The notes under the pieces are model-generated. The model was not told the DNA's origin and ran no database searches. It saw nothing but the letters and a program-made list of their open reading frames with translations. From Ulota crispa (Eukaryota; Streptophyta; Bryopsida; Orthotrichales; Orthotrichaceae), in NCBI GenBank assembly GCA_963920765.1, contig OY987246.1:994501-1058500 (forward strand): a stretch of DNA of 64,000 bases, written 5' to 3'. The position numbers and the translations under genes are program-made. How positions within the stretch are numbered: the stretch's first letter is position 1; the number at the start of each line of letters is the position of its first letter. Below, one piece after another: positions 12,403 through 23,930 of this stretch.

Positions 12403-15400
12403 ATGGCGGCATTATCTGATACTTTGACGTGTTCTTTAATGAGGAGCAATGGTAACCCTCTGGCAAAGACACCTAACAACACGTCTTTATCCGTGACTTC
12501 CAGTTTTGAGTCCAGCAGACCGTACAATGTGAGGCGCTTAAGCTGTTCAGGTAGGAAGCCCTAAACCTTATAATGTGCATTTGTTTCTATTCCTTAAATC
12601 TTTGTTGTCTGTTGTGTGTACACTTAATCTCCATCTACCTTGCTTTTACCTCTAAATGCACCTAGAAGCACGTATATGTGCACTGTCCATCCTCTTGGAA
12701 AGTTGTTTTTATATGTTTGGAAGGTTCTAGAAAACTACATCCGCTATCTCCAATTACTAGAGTAAATCTGGCCTTGCATTTGTGCACGTAGGAACGCCAA
12801 TGGATGCTTTTCTAAATATTGAGAAATCAAAATTTATCTTGTTTGTTGAAGTCTTCTTTTTATCAAGATTTATCATAATGTAATAGGTTTTAAGATTTAA
12901 ATTTGTTAAAGAAGAGATGCAGTGAACTATTTATACCATGTTAAGAGTCACAGGATATTTTTACTTATTTTATCAGAATTTAATGTACTGATGGTGAATT
13001 TTCAAAGTTGTACACTTTTGAATTGATTTGACAAAAATCCATGATTGTTTTTCCAAGTTCAAGATGTATAGATAGTTTCTAATCATTGTACTTGATATCC
13101 TCTTATTATTCATCAACTTCAAAATAGGTTATAAAAGCCATATATTGTACACATCTATGTTTTGTCCAGACGAATGGGCCAGTTTGGAATTTTCCTTCAG
13201 GGCTCTTTAATCCTGTCAAATTACTTATTCTTGGAAAAATGCTTAAGGTTTTAAGAGTCTCATTTTCTGCCGATTGTTCAGTTTTGCACCTACTTCTCTA
13301 TATCTTGCTGGCAGCTTCCTCACGGATTCTGTTGTTTGGACTTATGTGATTTTTGTCATTCTGTCTAACATGGTTATTTGCTTTCTGGAGGTTTTGCAGT
13401 CTATCCAAGGGCAACTGGACAGTTACCACACTCTTTGCGTACGAGTGAATCACTTGGCGCTGCAATTTGGTGACTTTTTTTTACGATGACCACCAACTAC
13501 TGCATGCCTAATTTAACAGAAAAAATGAGTCTTTCTCCACCTGATTTTTCTTTGTCTTCCTTGAAAATTGTGTCTCAATTCGATCCCAGCCACGGACACA
13601 CTCCCATACCTCCCTTCTTATTTGTGAGCAAAGCTGTGGGGTTCTACAGACAGGATTTCTACCGACAGGTTTAGCAATCTGTTCCCTTGTTATTTAAATA
13701 ATGGTACTGGAGATCAGATACCTCAGGTTTTAGATCTCGAGTAGTGGAAGGAATCTATTTCTGAGAAGTGTTATGTAGATCCTTAGATTTTGCTAAGTAT
13801 TTTCTAAAGGCTTTCGTGTGCTTTTCAGGAAGTCATGGCCGAGACAACAGATGGCGAAGAGGCTGGTTTGTTCTGCCATGGATGCTTCCACGGGTGGTTC
13901 GGATTCTGGTGAGTTTTGGCAGCTCCACGATGTTTTTGTTAATGATCACTTTTGAATACCACCTAAATATTTGATGCTTCACCGAAATAGTGTCTCTTAC
14001 TGTAAATGAGCTTTTCCTTTTGGATTAATAGTGAACTTGGTTTAACCTAGGGACCATACAAAGTGAGGAAAGAGGATACTCATTAAATGACCACCACAAG
14101 ATCCAAATCTCACTTGATGGTTTTGTAATCTTATCCATCAAGATATACACTAACACATAATGTTCAAACTAATATCAAACCTACAAAATAGTTCATCGTA
14201 TAGTACCCAGATAAAATGAGTTCCCGCCAAAAACATCTCCCCACCCTACTATGCCTTGCAAAAATGCCGTTGTGACAAAGTGTATACTCCTCGGTCTCAA
14301 AAGAAGTGTCCACCTTAGAAACTTATGTCTTTTTCAGTAGGTTTGAGTAGGCTATATGGAGACATTTTTGGACCCAATTTTTGTTTCGGTTGCAATGAAC
14401 ACACACAATGTTCTTCAATGATTGTGGTGACAAAACGTTTGGATCTTTTTGAATAATTCGTTTTACAGTTTGATCTATGAATCGATAAAAAAAACATGAG
14501 ATTCTAATGCGGACACTTGTTTTGAGACAGAGGGAGTTTAAAATTTAAATGGTGAACTTTCAAGGCTGTAGGATAGGTTTGAGGAACATTCATTAACTAA
14601 GAGGAGTGTTGTTTAAGGGTATTTGCAAGTGGAATTCTGTGAGTGGTGGCAATTCTTTTTGTCAGGTTACCGTACACTAAACTGAATAAATAATGTAATT
14701 CCTTCATGTACATCTACTTAACTGTTGGAATGTTTCACCAGTTTTTCCAAGAATGAACGTGCGAGACCCCTACAAGCGCTTGGGAATAAACAAGGAGGCA
14801 GGGGAGGAAGAGATACGGGAAGCTCGCAGCTACTTGGCCAGTCAGGTAACTGGTTACCTGCAGCTTTTTTTTGAGGGGTCAAATATCAATAGTGATCTAT
14901 TTGGAGCATAAACCACCGCAACGAAAATCTTTTGTTCATTTTAGGCAGAATTTTCTATGAAATTAGGGCTTTGAGAAGCGTTACACAAACTTCCCTGCAT
15001 AATCGTTCATTTTGTATTGTTCATCCATTTTCTTGCGGTGATTTACGTTGGGTAGTGCTCAACTCATGAGGCATTTTTGGAAGAAGGCTTCCTTGTCAGG
15101 CTCTGCCCTGATGCTCGTCAAGCTTTGCCCTCTGCGTCAGCCCTTCTTTCCATCAAGCCCTCTTTGCTGAGCATTACCCTGTACATTAACAGACCTCTGA
15201 TACTGTTTTCTTCTGTTGTTTCTCTCGTAGAGTGTTGCAAAAACATTGTCTTCTTCTAACTTTCAACCTTCTGTGGCTGGTCTTTGGTGTAGTATGGTGG
15301 CAATGCTAAAAGCATGGAATCCATTGAGTCAGCATATGATAAGATTATGATGGAGAAATTGCGAGAATACCAAAAGCTGCAAAGCAATCCAAAGAAGCCA

Positions 15401-17439
15401 AAGGAGGTTAAGCCACTGCCCGCTTGGCTGCAGAAGATTGTTAATATGTATCAAGTTCCTAGTACGGATGTAATTGCGAAGAGAGCTGCTTTTTATGGTG
15501 TACTTGCTTTATGGAGTGTCCTCAAACCTGGAAACGGAGGTCCTGCTTTTCAGGTAAGCCATCTCCTTCAGCTTCTTCTCAACACAAGCTCTTTGCTTCT
15601 GTTTTCTTGGCAGCTCAATTATACCAATTGTTTCATTCCATTACTAGGCTCTTTTATTTTTAAATCATGACCAATAGATTAAAGTATCAGTTTCTGTTTC
15701 TTCTACGTTTTGTGGGTTGCATTGAGGTGAATATTTTCTGGCCGATACTTAGCCAATTAGGTCCACTCCTCACAAACCCTTCCCAAATAGTCAATTCTTA
15801 ACCATATTTGACTAACTACATATTATGAAATCCAAGAAGAGGGAACAAAACTTATTAAAATTTTAGATGTAGACCATTGCTCCACCATGCATGCAACCCT
15901 TGCCAAGTGCAACTTTGCACCTCCAGCTCCCAATGAATATGTCATGGTCATCAATGTTTTTGGCTCTAAACTGCTAATTAGAACTTGAAAACACCTCAAT
16001 TTTCACAAGTGTCTATTAGATTCAAAACAGAGTGGAGGTAGATTGGCAGTAAATTGGCGGTGGATTGGTTGCGACGCAAGAACCTTTAGCCTATGATTTT
16101 AACATTTTTTTATTTCTATCACTTCCCCTAATGTGATACACCTCAAATTTTGTCCCTCTCGTTTAGCTTCTACTAAACTTAGTTTCAAATTTGGTGAGGA
16201 GTTGACTACGTTAGAAGGGTTTGAGTGAGGAGTGGATCTTTTAAACTGGTTTTCTAATATTGCCGTATGAAAGCACTTATACATGTTCACGGCTTTACAA
16301 CTGTTCTCTTCTCAATGCTTGCCTAACCTGTGATACAACATAATTTTTTTCTGGTCTTTCTCCTCAGGTGCTCATGTCATTTATTGGGTGTATTTACTTT
16401 CTCAATGACCGAACGAAGAAGCTGGTCAGGTCTTTCTTCATCGGGTATGTTCCCTAACCCTGGTCTTTCTGCAATTTTTGCACGATACACTTCAGGATTT
16501 AAAATGGAAGCATACTCTAGAATAGTGTGGTCTCATTGTTGTGTAGTCAAATAATCTTCTCTTAAAACGTATCGTTCGGTTCTTCACAACTTGTCTTTCT
16601 AAGAGATACCTACATATCATCTATTTTAGATTCAAGTAGGTTCATCTTACATCACACAAGACTCCTATTAGATTGACAAAAGAATGAATGTCAAGTCAAC
16701 CAATATTATATTCATATTTTCCTCAAGCTGATGTCTTAACTCACTGCTGGTATCATACTGACAACAACTAAGGGGGCGGTTCACACTATGTCCCACTGAA
16801 ACCTCAGAATCCTATTGGATGAGAGCTAAAAAGATGAGTACCTAGCACTATGTCCCAAGTCCTCGTTCACTTACAAATGCCTATGGACAACACCTTTTGA
16901 ATTTTTTGGCGTTAAGAAGGCAGATTTTGCTCAAAGAGTTGGGTGGAGCAGAAATAAAACCCAATTTCAGAGCCAAGTTTCACCAGTTTTTTTGTTGAAT
17001 AGGCTGTGATTAGAATTTCTTTTTTCCTTCAGTATTTAGCTGGAACTTGCAAAGTTGAGACGTGAGACGTGGGACACAGTGTGAACCGCCTTTAAGTCAA
17101 CCTAAACTTGAATGTTACCTTCTCATTGATTTAACGTTTTTTGAATTAACCTTGATTTACGATCAATAACTTATGGCTCTGATAGGATGTTTTTTTAGAC
17201 GTGGTATTGTAATGGAGAAGCAGCAGATTTGGCCTTTGTTATTTGAGATTACATGTATAGTACCTAAATTTCTGGTCTTTGTGTACAGATTTGGTGCTCT
17301 AGTGTTAGGTTGGGTGTTCAGCTCCTTCCTGGTGCCTGTCATTCCTACACAAGTTCTTCCTTCGTCGTGGACTTTGGAGCTTACCTCGTCCCTTGTTTCC
17401 TATATCTTCTTGTGGGCTGCTTGCACGTTTTTAAGATGA
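12403..17439 (+). CDS. CPP1: Chloroplast J-like chaperone CPP1/CDF1
   Basis: In Arabidopsis CPP1 is a plastid membrane protein that stabilises protochlorophyllide oxidoreductase (family knowledge). Seven exons join in phase: 12403-12550, 13400-13469, 13829-13908, 14742-14845, 15293-15553, 16368-16444 and 17289-17439, for 296 residues. Residues 1-92 are Ser/Arg-rich with almost no acidic residues, ending near RLVCSA, as expected for a transit peptide. The J-like region starts at MNVRDPYKRLGINK (104-117) and continues through YGGN and IESAYDKIMMEKL; it lacks the HPD motif, as in the family. The C-terminal 110 residues hold three or four membrane segments (about 195-212, 218-236, 245-262 and 276-294), ending FLWAACTFLR. 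Introns 3, 5 and 6 each carry a different small transposon. Confidence 0.93.
14287..14536. mobile_element. Stowaway-like MITE (Tc1/mariner type) in CPP1 intron 3
   Basis: The ends CTCCTCGGTCTCAAAAGAAG and GTTTTGAGACAGAGGGAG are inverted copies of each other. They match the classic Stowaway terminus (CTCCCTCCGT.CCAAAA.AAGTGTC) known from flowering plants. TA precedes the left end, and the right flank is TTTA, so the TA duplication is not perfect. The element is about 250 bp, has no coding capacity and lies wholly within the third coding intron. Confidence 0.75.
15738..16265. mobile_element. Degenerate inverted-repeat element in CPP1 intron 5
   Basis: The left part carries GGTCCACTCCTCACAAACCC and the right part the inverse GGGTTTGAGTGAGGAGTGG. 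Pairing continues outward (GCCAATTAG against CTAATATTGCC) and inward (AGTCAATTC against GAGTTGACT). The arms are diverged, and no clear TSD was found. It is likely an old MITE that makes up most of the 814-bp intron. Confidence 0.5.
16772..17092. mobile_element. TAA-flanked MITE, family G copy 1, in CPP1 intron 6
   Basis: The ends GGGGGCGGTTCACACTATG and the inverse CACAGTGTGAACCGCCTT enclose 321 bp. TAA stands on both sides (16769-16771 and 17093-17095). A 3-bp TAA/TTA duplication fits PIF/Harbinger (Tourist-like) elements; that class assignment is inference. A related copy is at 56.7-57.4 kb. Confidence 0.65.
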
Positions 17440-18074
17440 AGATGAAACTCTTTTTTTGGGTACAAGGAGAGGTTAAGGTTAAGGTTAGGATTGAGAAAGG
17501 AAGTTGAGCGATTTATGGTAAACCTTTGGAGGCTTAGAACTTGGTAGTGGTTGATTGATTTTTTTTCACTTGGGTTTGTCAAGCAAAAGAGTGATGCTTT
17601 GGTGAGTGCGAGGATTTGCTCACCATTTCAGCAGTGCTCACAAACGTGGCGAAATCTAGCAAAAGTTGTACCACGATTTTCTTGTAGCTACAAAAGATGG
17701 GAACACCACAAGAGTCAGATTTGAAGTTTTGGCACAATTAGCAGTGTTTTTGGCCATTTGAGCTGATTATGAACCTAGTCTACAGAAGGTATGAAATGCA
17801 AAGTAAATTGTTTAGAGAAGTCGCAGTGTCTGGTGTGATTGAAGTCATGAAGGCAGAGAGAGTTTAATGCCACTTTTAGCAATTGTTTATACATTATATT
17901 CAACTATGTGTATGTGTACGATAAGTTAGCATTTCGTGCTGCTTTTAGCAAAGTGGATTTACTCTACAGTAGTATCTAAATTCATTTCTAATGTTCAAGT
18001 TAGTACTATTCCTAAAACATGTATGAACAACTCTTTATATTTTCTGAATGCTAGTGTAGCAGCATTTTCTGAAA
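17440..18074. other. 3' flank of CPP1 gene
   Basis: Presumed 3' UTR followed by AT-rich DNA. There is a short GGTTAAGGTTAAGGTTAGG stretch at about 17471-17488. No further gene is seen. Confidence 0.4.
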
Positions 18075-18503
18075 GGGAATTGATATCTGTACTACACCTT
18101 TTCTATTATTCTACCACTCCTACTATATATGGCCAATAATTACTATATATGGCCAATAATTATGAAATTATAGTAGGTGTGGACTATGAGCAAAACATCA
18201 CTAACATGAAAATTTAGCATAACATAAAAATTACAATTGCAACTTTGTTTATCGACTTTAGATCCAGCCTACAATATTGATTTAACAATTTGAATTAATC
18301 TTAGCATAATTTAGATATTTTAATTGTTACTGGGATTGGAAGTTGAAAATTAAAGTTGAAGTTGCTACTTTTATGTCAAGTTATATTTTCAAATTAGTGA
18401 TGTTCTATCCGTGGTCCACACCTATTATAATATCATAAATACTGGCCATATATAGTAGGTGTGGTAGAATAATCAAAAGGATGTGCTACAGATATCAATT
18501 CCC
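18075..18503. mobile_element. Foldback MITE, family C copy 4 (variant interior)
   Basis: The termini are GGGAATTGATATCTGTA and the inverse CAGATATCAATTCCC. The interior differs from the other family C copies and is built around inverted ATATATGGCCA blocks, with a short direct duplication of ACTATATATGGCCAATAATT near 18121-18162. No clear TSD is present. Confidence 0.65.
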
Positions 18504-18534
18504 TAAGGTAAACAAACCCAATCCCGAGCGGTGT

Positions 18535-18925
18535 GCAAATTTACACCTTAGACTTGGGGGTTCCAACATACATTGTTGAACCCAAAGTGGAGCATTGAAT
18601 GCTACCAACACAAGCAAATCCTGCCACATGTTAGGTGCTAAGGTAGTTTGGGAGGGTTGGGATTGGGACCGTCAAGTGCAGTTATAGGAACACATTCAAA
18701 TAATTTCAAGGTTAGTTTAGAGTTGCTTTTAGGGACCTTATGAGTTGTAACTTTGCCCTTTAATATAAAATATTCTACAATATTTTTTTCCACAAAAATG
18801 ATGTTCCATGATAGCTTGTTGAAAGGCTAACCCTATATTTGTTTTTCTTGAATTTTTTGAGACTTGAAGTACCCTAAAACCTTAAACGCTTGAGTATGGG
18901 TAAGGTTACCTTATTTCTTAATACT
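18535..18925. repeat. Dispersed repeat L, copy 1
   Basis: About 390 bp and alignable end to end with 33625-34005. Shared blocks include GCCACATGTTAG, TTTGGGAGGGTTGGGATTG, TTTGCCCTTTAATATAAAAT and GATAGCTTGTTGAAAG. It has no inverted termini and no open frame. The class is unknown. Confidence 0.7.
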
Positions 18926-18928
18926 TTT

Positions 18929-19307
18929 TTAAACCCTTAAACATTGGGCTGGTCACCCCGACTAGCCCGGCTACAGTGACTTCTACATTTGTTTCCAAGA
19001 TTCTAGTGGTATAATTGGTGTACTAAGTGCCCAATTATTATAATATTGTTTCAAAAAGTTGCGAAAGTGAATAGTAAATGTTGACCTCCCAAAAATTCCA
19101 GGAAGGGCAGCATGAATCTTCTCACAATCTAGGTTATCTAAAAATATGAGTGTATTTGATGAGGTTGTTTATTGCTGTCCATGATGGAGCATGTGTTTAC
19201 GATCATTTTTGGGAAAAAATCAAATGAAAATCGACTTTTTCTGTCATACAGTATGTATTTTCAAAGGCAAAGGACAAAAAACATCCTTATGGACGTTTAG
19301 AGGTTGA
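18929..19307. mobile_element. Possible TTAA element T11
   Basis: The right end reads GGACGTTTAGAGG-TTGA, a family-T-like terminus directly abutting element F1. A plausible left end is TTAAACCCTTAAACATTGG near 18929, but it fits imperfectly. I infer an old element whose right TTAA has mutated to TTGA. Confidence 0.35.
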
Positions 19308-19635
19308 GGTAGGAGGCTCATAAATGGAGCATCTAAGGGCTGAAACTAAATTTTGGGTAGATGAAACTTCTCAAAATATTTTTCAGTAAATTTTCCTTGA
19401 AAGATAAGAAGAGTTGGCATCTAACCCAAGTTGCTTCATATTTTTTGGAAGTTTTCAAAATTAGTTATGAAATTTTGAAGTGGAAAGGCCATAGGGCTCT
19501 AAAATGGAGCACCTCCTCAAATGCACATCGTATGTACATTGTTGTAGGGCTATGAAAAACAACATGTACAAATCAAGTACATTTGAGGAGATGCTCCATT
19601 TAGAGCCTGCTCTGAATTAGAGCCTCCTACCTTAA
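19304..19635. mobile_element. TTAA-flanked element, family F copy 1
   Basis: The ends are GGTAGGAGGCTC and GAGCCTCCTACC. The interior is partly palindromic (GGAGCATCTAAGG...; AAATGGAGCACCTCCTCAAATG against CATTTGAGGAGATGCTCCATTT). The left flank is TTGA (19304-19307) and the right flank TTAA (19632-19635). The right TTAA is at the same time the left flank of element T10. Confidence 0.65.
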
Positions 19636-19880
19636 CCCCTGAACGCCCAGAGTTGAAATGAAAAAAACTTGACTTGTGTGCAATCAAAATGCCCTTGTAA
19701 ATTGAAAAATACGATTCACAAGATTGGACCATATGATTTGTTAGTGGAAAGCATCTCCATCATGCTAGACTAGATTGGAAGTGGTTTCACCAAATGTGCA
19801 ATGAGATTATATTGGTCAAAACTAAGTTGACCCAGCTTTTTAAGAGACATTATAATATCTCTTGGGCGCTCAAGGGTCAA
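19632..19880. mobile_element. TTAA/CCC element T10
   Basis: 249 bp running from TTAA-CCCCTGAACGCCC to GGGCGCTCAAGGG-TCAA. Terminal pattern and length match element T6 (40.9 kb, 248 bp). No coding capacity. It shares its left TTAA with F1. Confidence 0.65.
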
Positions 19881-20011
19881 GCCAACGTTGTTGTGATATG
19901 GTGTTGAATCAAGACCCAGGGTTGTAGAGTTGGGACTTGGGGTCGTAGAGTTGGAACTTGGGAACTTGGGAACTTTGGACTTTGGAGGGATATGGGGGTA
20001 TGGGACTATGG

Positions 20012-20604
20012 CAAGCCTCTCTAATTTATGTTTTCTAAAAATAGATGCACAAATTAACAAATTAACTTCCAGCCATGTGCATAAATTAAGCTGACTTTTC
20101 CCTTACAAACATATGGGTACACAAATGTGCTGTAAAATTTCTAGCACAATTGGACAAGCAGACCATTGCTGATATTGAGCAACATTTTTTTGCCCTCAAG
20201 GTTGCCTATTCAAGTGAACTAGTTTTGATTGTATCATTGGATGGTTGTGACAACATTGCGACTTTGTTCTATGAAGCTTGGAAGATTGTTGAAGGCTGCT
20301 TTGAGTCACTATGCAACTTTTGTGAAAGCATAGCCACCATGTTCCCTAACATGACCACAGTTGAATCTGACTTTTATATTCTTAAACTTTTGAAAGATGA
20401 GCATTGTAAATTGTTGATTGACCTCTCGCTTGATGGGGTGTTACAATGCAAGCAATTCCATACCTTGTCATAATTTGATATCAAATGTGCGCATAATAAA
20501 GATAAGCTTGTTAATTTATGACAAAAACACAAATTAACTTTCACGGTGTGCATAAATTAGCTTAATTTATTAATTTATGACAATACGTGAATTAGAGAGG
20601 CCTG
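20012..20604 (+). mobile_element. hAT transposon relic with perfect 8-bp TSD
   Basis: 593 bp bounded by the inverted ends CAAGCCTCTCTAATTTATG (left) and CGTGAATTAGAGAGGCCTG (right). GACTATGG stands on both sides (20004-20011 and 20605-20612), an exact 8-bp duplication, diagnostic of hAT elements. Subterminal direct repeats containing AAATTAACTT and GTGCATAAATTA lie at 20058-20092 and 20530-20563, as is usual for hAT. The interior keeps only the C-terminal part of a transposase. Confidence 0.85.
20150..20473 (+). pseudogene. hAT transposase C-terminal fragment
   Basis: An open frame of 107 residues whose end, FPNMTTVESDFYILK then LIDLSLDGVLQCKQF, resembles the C-terminal region of hAT-type transposases found in plants and oomycetes (usual form TVESDFS-(15-20)-LTDFSLEGILHCKQ). 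The N-terminal zinc finger and RNase H-fold catalytic core are missing, so it cannot be active. It lies entirely inside the TIR-bounded element and is read toward its right end, as expected for a transposase. Confidence 0.65.
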
Positions 20605-20612
20605 GACTATGG

Positions 20613-21510
20613 TACGAACCGCCAACGGTACTTATAAAGCAGACCAAAGATATGCTAATGTAGTCAAGCTACATGGAATATCCACAAGATATTCTGCTCC
20701 ATGGCTGGTTTGAACTTTGAAGGGTCACAACTGCCATAGAACTAGTCCTATTTCCTGGATTTTGCAGGGTTGTGAATCCCTAGGAAACCTACATTTAAAT
20801 TTGCTTCACAATATACAATTTCTATTCCCGGATGTCCCAAAAACTTGATTTTTGTTCACAATTGTGGCTAACTTTAGAAAAACTCATACTAAAAAACTAA
20901 AAAACTGTTAAGAACACAAAGTTAAATTTGAAAATTTGGAAAATTAGCACAATTGCAGTTCTTTTTCAGCAAATTGGACTAGCTATGAGAATTACACTTA
21001 GGAGTAGTGTTCAAAGAGATTTTTTAGCTTCACAAGCTAAAATTTAACATTTACCATTTTCAACTTGTATTACAATAGCCTACACCAGATACACCTCTCT
21101 TTATAGTGCACATGTGCATTTTTTTTTGAAAACTTGAATAGTTTTTCCCTTATGAAGTTTAAATGTTCATTGATTTTTTTTCATTTAAACATGCAAATAA
21201 TACATTAAGTGTTGGTTCTCTCGCAACTTCGATGCTCTTTGGGATCCAAGTTAGTCTTGTCTTCCCAAAAGTACCAATTTCTACTACATGAGAATGTACT
21301 CTACTTGACACAGATTGAAAGCTTGTTGCAATTGACTTTTCACTTATTTAAATTTAAAGTAACCTTTCTTCATTAGGTTTTGGAATATAGAAATATTCAT
21401 CATGAAGCCCTGTATGCAATTCTATTGAAAACTTAACGAGAAGAAGGGCAATGGGTTGAAGAAAGACTTTTCAATCAAGCATTCATATCAACCAAGAAGT
21501 AGATCGTCAC
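20613..21510. other. AT-rich intergenic DNA, nothing recognised
   Basis: No gene or repeat could be supported in this stretch. Confidence 0.5.
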
Positions 21511-21742
21511 TTAACCCCTGAAGGGCCCTTGGGCTATGGAGTTACGATATCAAATACAGTCGTAACCAATATTCAGAAGTTTGAAACAGTTAGAAATTAA
21601 GTGTTACAACCATACATATTGAAGGATTGTATGATGGTGGGTGCATAAAAAAAATTGGAAAGCCCTCCGAGTAGCTCAAATACGCCTGTACATACAGGCA
21701 TACATACGGTCGCAAAGGACTTTTGTGCCGTTTAGGGGTTAA
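21511..21742. mobile_element. TTAA/CCC element T5a
   Basis: 232 bp from TTAA-CCCCTGAAGGGCCC to GTGCCGTTTAGGGG-TTAA. It aligns along its whole length with T5b at 42109-42340, which is also exactly 232 bp. Shared blocks include AATTAAGTGTTACAA, CATACATATTGAAGGAT and GATGGTGGGTGCAT. No coding capacity. Confidence 0.8.
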
Positions 21743-23930
21743 AGGCATAAGTATTCCAAAAAAATAAAGTTCTTATGATCTTTCAAAACAAAAAGTGATG
21801 AAGAATGGAGTTTGGTTACATAACATTTTTTTGAGAAGGTAGGAAATTCTCTACATTTGAGTTAAAGGCCCATAATATCTTGTTGTTGTCAAGAGGTACA
21901 AAATTTAACAACCATGTGCAAAGGGAAGAGGAAATTGGCAATTGTCAATGAAAAAAGGTTGATTGCTTGTTGGAGAAAGATCATTGGATCATGTGATTAT
22001 ACAAAACAAGAATTGGGGCCTTCGTGTAACAATGGAATTATTTGTCCATTGCATATGCATAAACTGACACCTCAGCTTTACCCATAAATGAAGTATGCTT
22101 TACATATTCTGGCTTTAATTTCCAAAAATGAATTAATTAACATGGATAGAAGTCTTTTTTTTCGGAAGTCGTTGTCGATGGGATTTTCTTTGAACTAAAT
22201 ATTTGCTATTTTGATATAGAATGTATGTGTGTTTTCTTTGAGTGTAGATCATTTGCAACAGAAAAGCTTTAGAAATCTATGTGGGTACAAATCTTAGAAA
22301 GCTCAAAAAAATCTAGTAAATGAACCTAGTTTTCACATAGCATTGGACATATATGCATTCAATCATTATTTAAAATTTGGGACATTATACTTTTTAAGGA
22401 GTGATATTTTTGCTTCTAAAAATTTGCATGTTTAGAGGAATTATCTACCTTTGTTAAGACTATTTATTTTCTACAACCAATAAGTTATTACTACAAGCAA
22501 TGGATTTTTTGTTTTTGTTTGTGATTTTGCACACTCAAAGACTTGCCATTGATTGGAAGTTAGTACGAAGTAGATGCTCTAATGTTTTATATAGGTTTCT
22601 AAAAAAACATTATAATTGTATAACAACAAAATGTGATCTTTAATGACATGTTCATTAATTCCTTCGTTTAACTCAAATAAAGTCTAATTATGGGTACTCA
22701 TTTTGTGCAAAAGGTATCAGAGGTTGAGGTTCAACTAATAAAGAAATTATTTGTTGCACCTTTTTTGATGTCAAAGTGTGGAAAGTTTTGAAGGGAATAT
22801 CTATTTATTATCTTGATTATCTTGATTAATTAGGGCATGCATTTAGGAACTAATGCATGCAAGCTTTTAAACGATCCTACCTTCATAAGCTATACAAGCC
22901 CTCTAAATTCAACATCATTTTTTTTGTATTGGTGAAGTTGGACTAACATGGATGCTTTTATAATAGAATCACGCATTCTAGACTCAATTCAAAAGAGCAT
23001 GCCATAACATATTTTTATTATAAAGAGATACCCAACGTAGAGTACTCAACATTTCAAGATTTTTGCATGAATTCTAAAATCTATAGATCATGTTTTTATC
23101 TTTAATGAAATTTGCTCAAGAAATTCAAAATAATGTCATTTTAGAATAATATCATATTTAACTAATTATGGATAGTCTTAGTTTAAAAAACTAAAATTGT
23201 GTTATAATACAAAGAGAAATTGGAGGCTTCATTGATATGTCCCTATAAATTGTATGTGGAGATTTTGCAATTATGAGCTAGTTTACATCTAGACCTATTG
23301 GATTTACTTCTAGAAGATGTACATGACACTTGAATCTATTGTGATCATCATGACCTTCTACAATCCAATTTACTTTTGGAATTTAGGATTCATTGAATAT
23401 TGCGTGACTTCATCCAATCCTAGTTGCAAATAGTGCCTGTGCCAAAAAAAAATCTAAACCCTCTTGTACATGCAATCATGGACTTCAGGAAAAAAAAATC
23501 TTGGATGTTATGTGATGTGACCAAACCAATTTTTCCTTTTTTTGGCATGGATAACTCCAAGAATTTTTCTAAGATGATCGATTCTCACAAATTTATGAAC
23601 ACTTTTGTTATTTGAGTATCTACAATACAAATTTTTGAGAAATTTTTACTTGAACTTGCATCTATTGATATTCTTAGATTTTCTTATTAGTTTGACCTCA
23701 GACGTTGTCAAAATTTAACCCTATTTAGGAAAAACATCCGTTCTTGATTGCAAACCAACAAGTTATGAAAAACTACAAAAAATTACTACACCATTCATGA
23801 AAATGTGCAAGGAAACAACAAAATTGGGAATGATATTTCAACCATTTACTTACAAGGAGCACATAACTTTGGAGATTTGACTTTTCAGTTGGCTCTAAGG
23901 TAGGTACCCAATACCAACCATGTATGTAAT
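21743..23930. other. AT-rich intergenic DNA, nothing recognised
   Basis: 2.2 kb with only short motif-free frames. No repeat shared with the rest of the window was spotted. Confidence 0.5.

Noticed and set aside
17471-17488. GGTTAAGGTTAAGGTTAGG stretch as a telomeric remnant
   Set aside because: Only about three imperfect units, not the plant TTTAGGG repeat.
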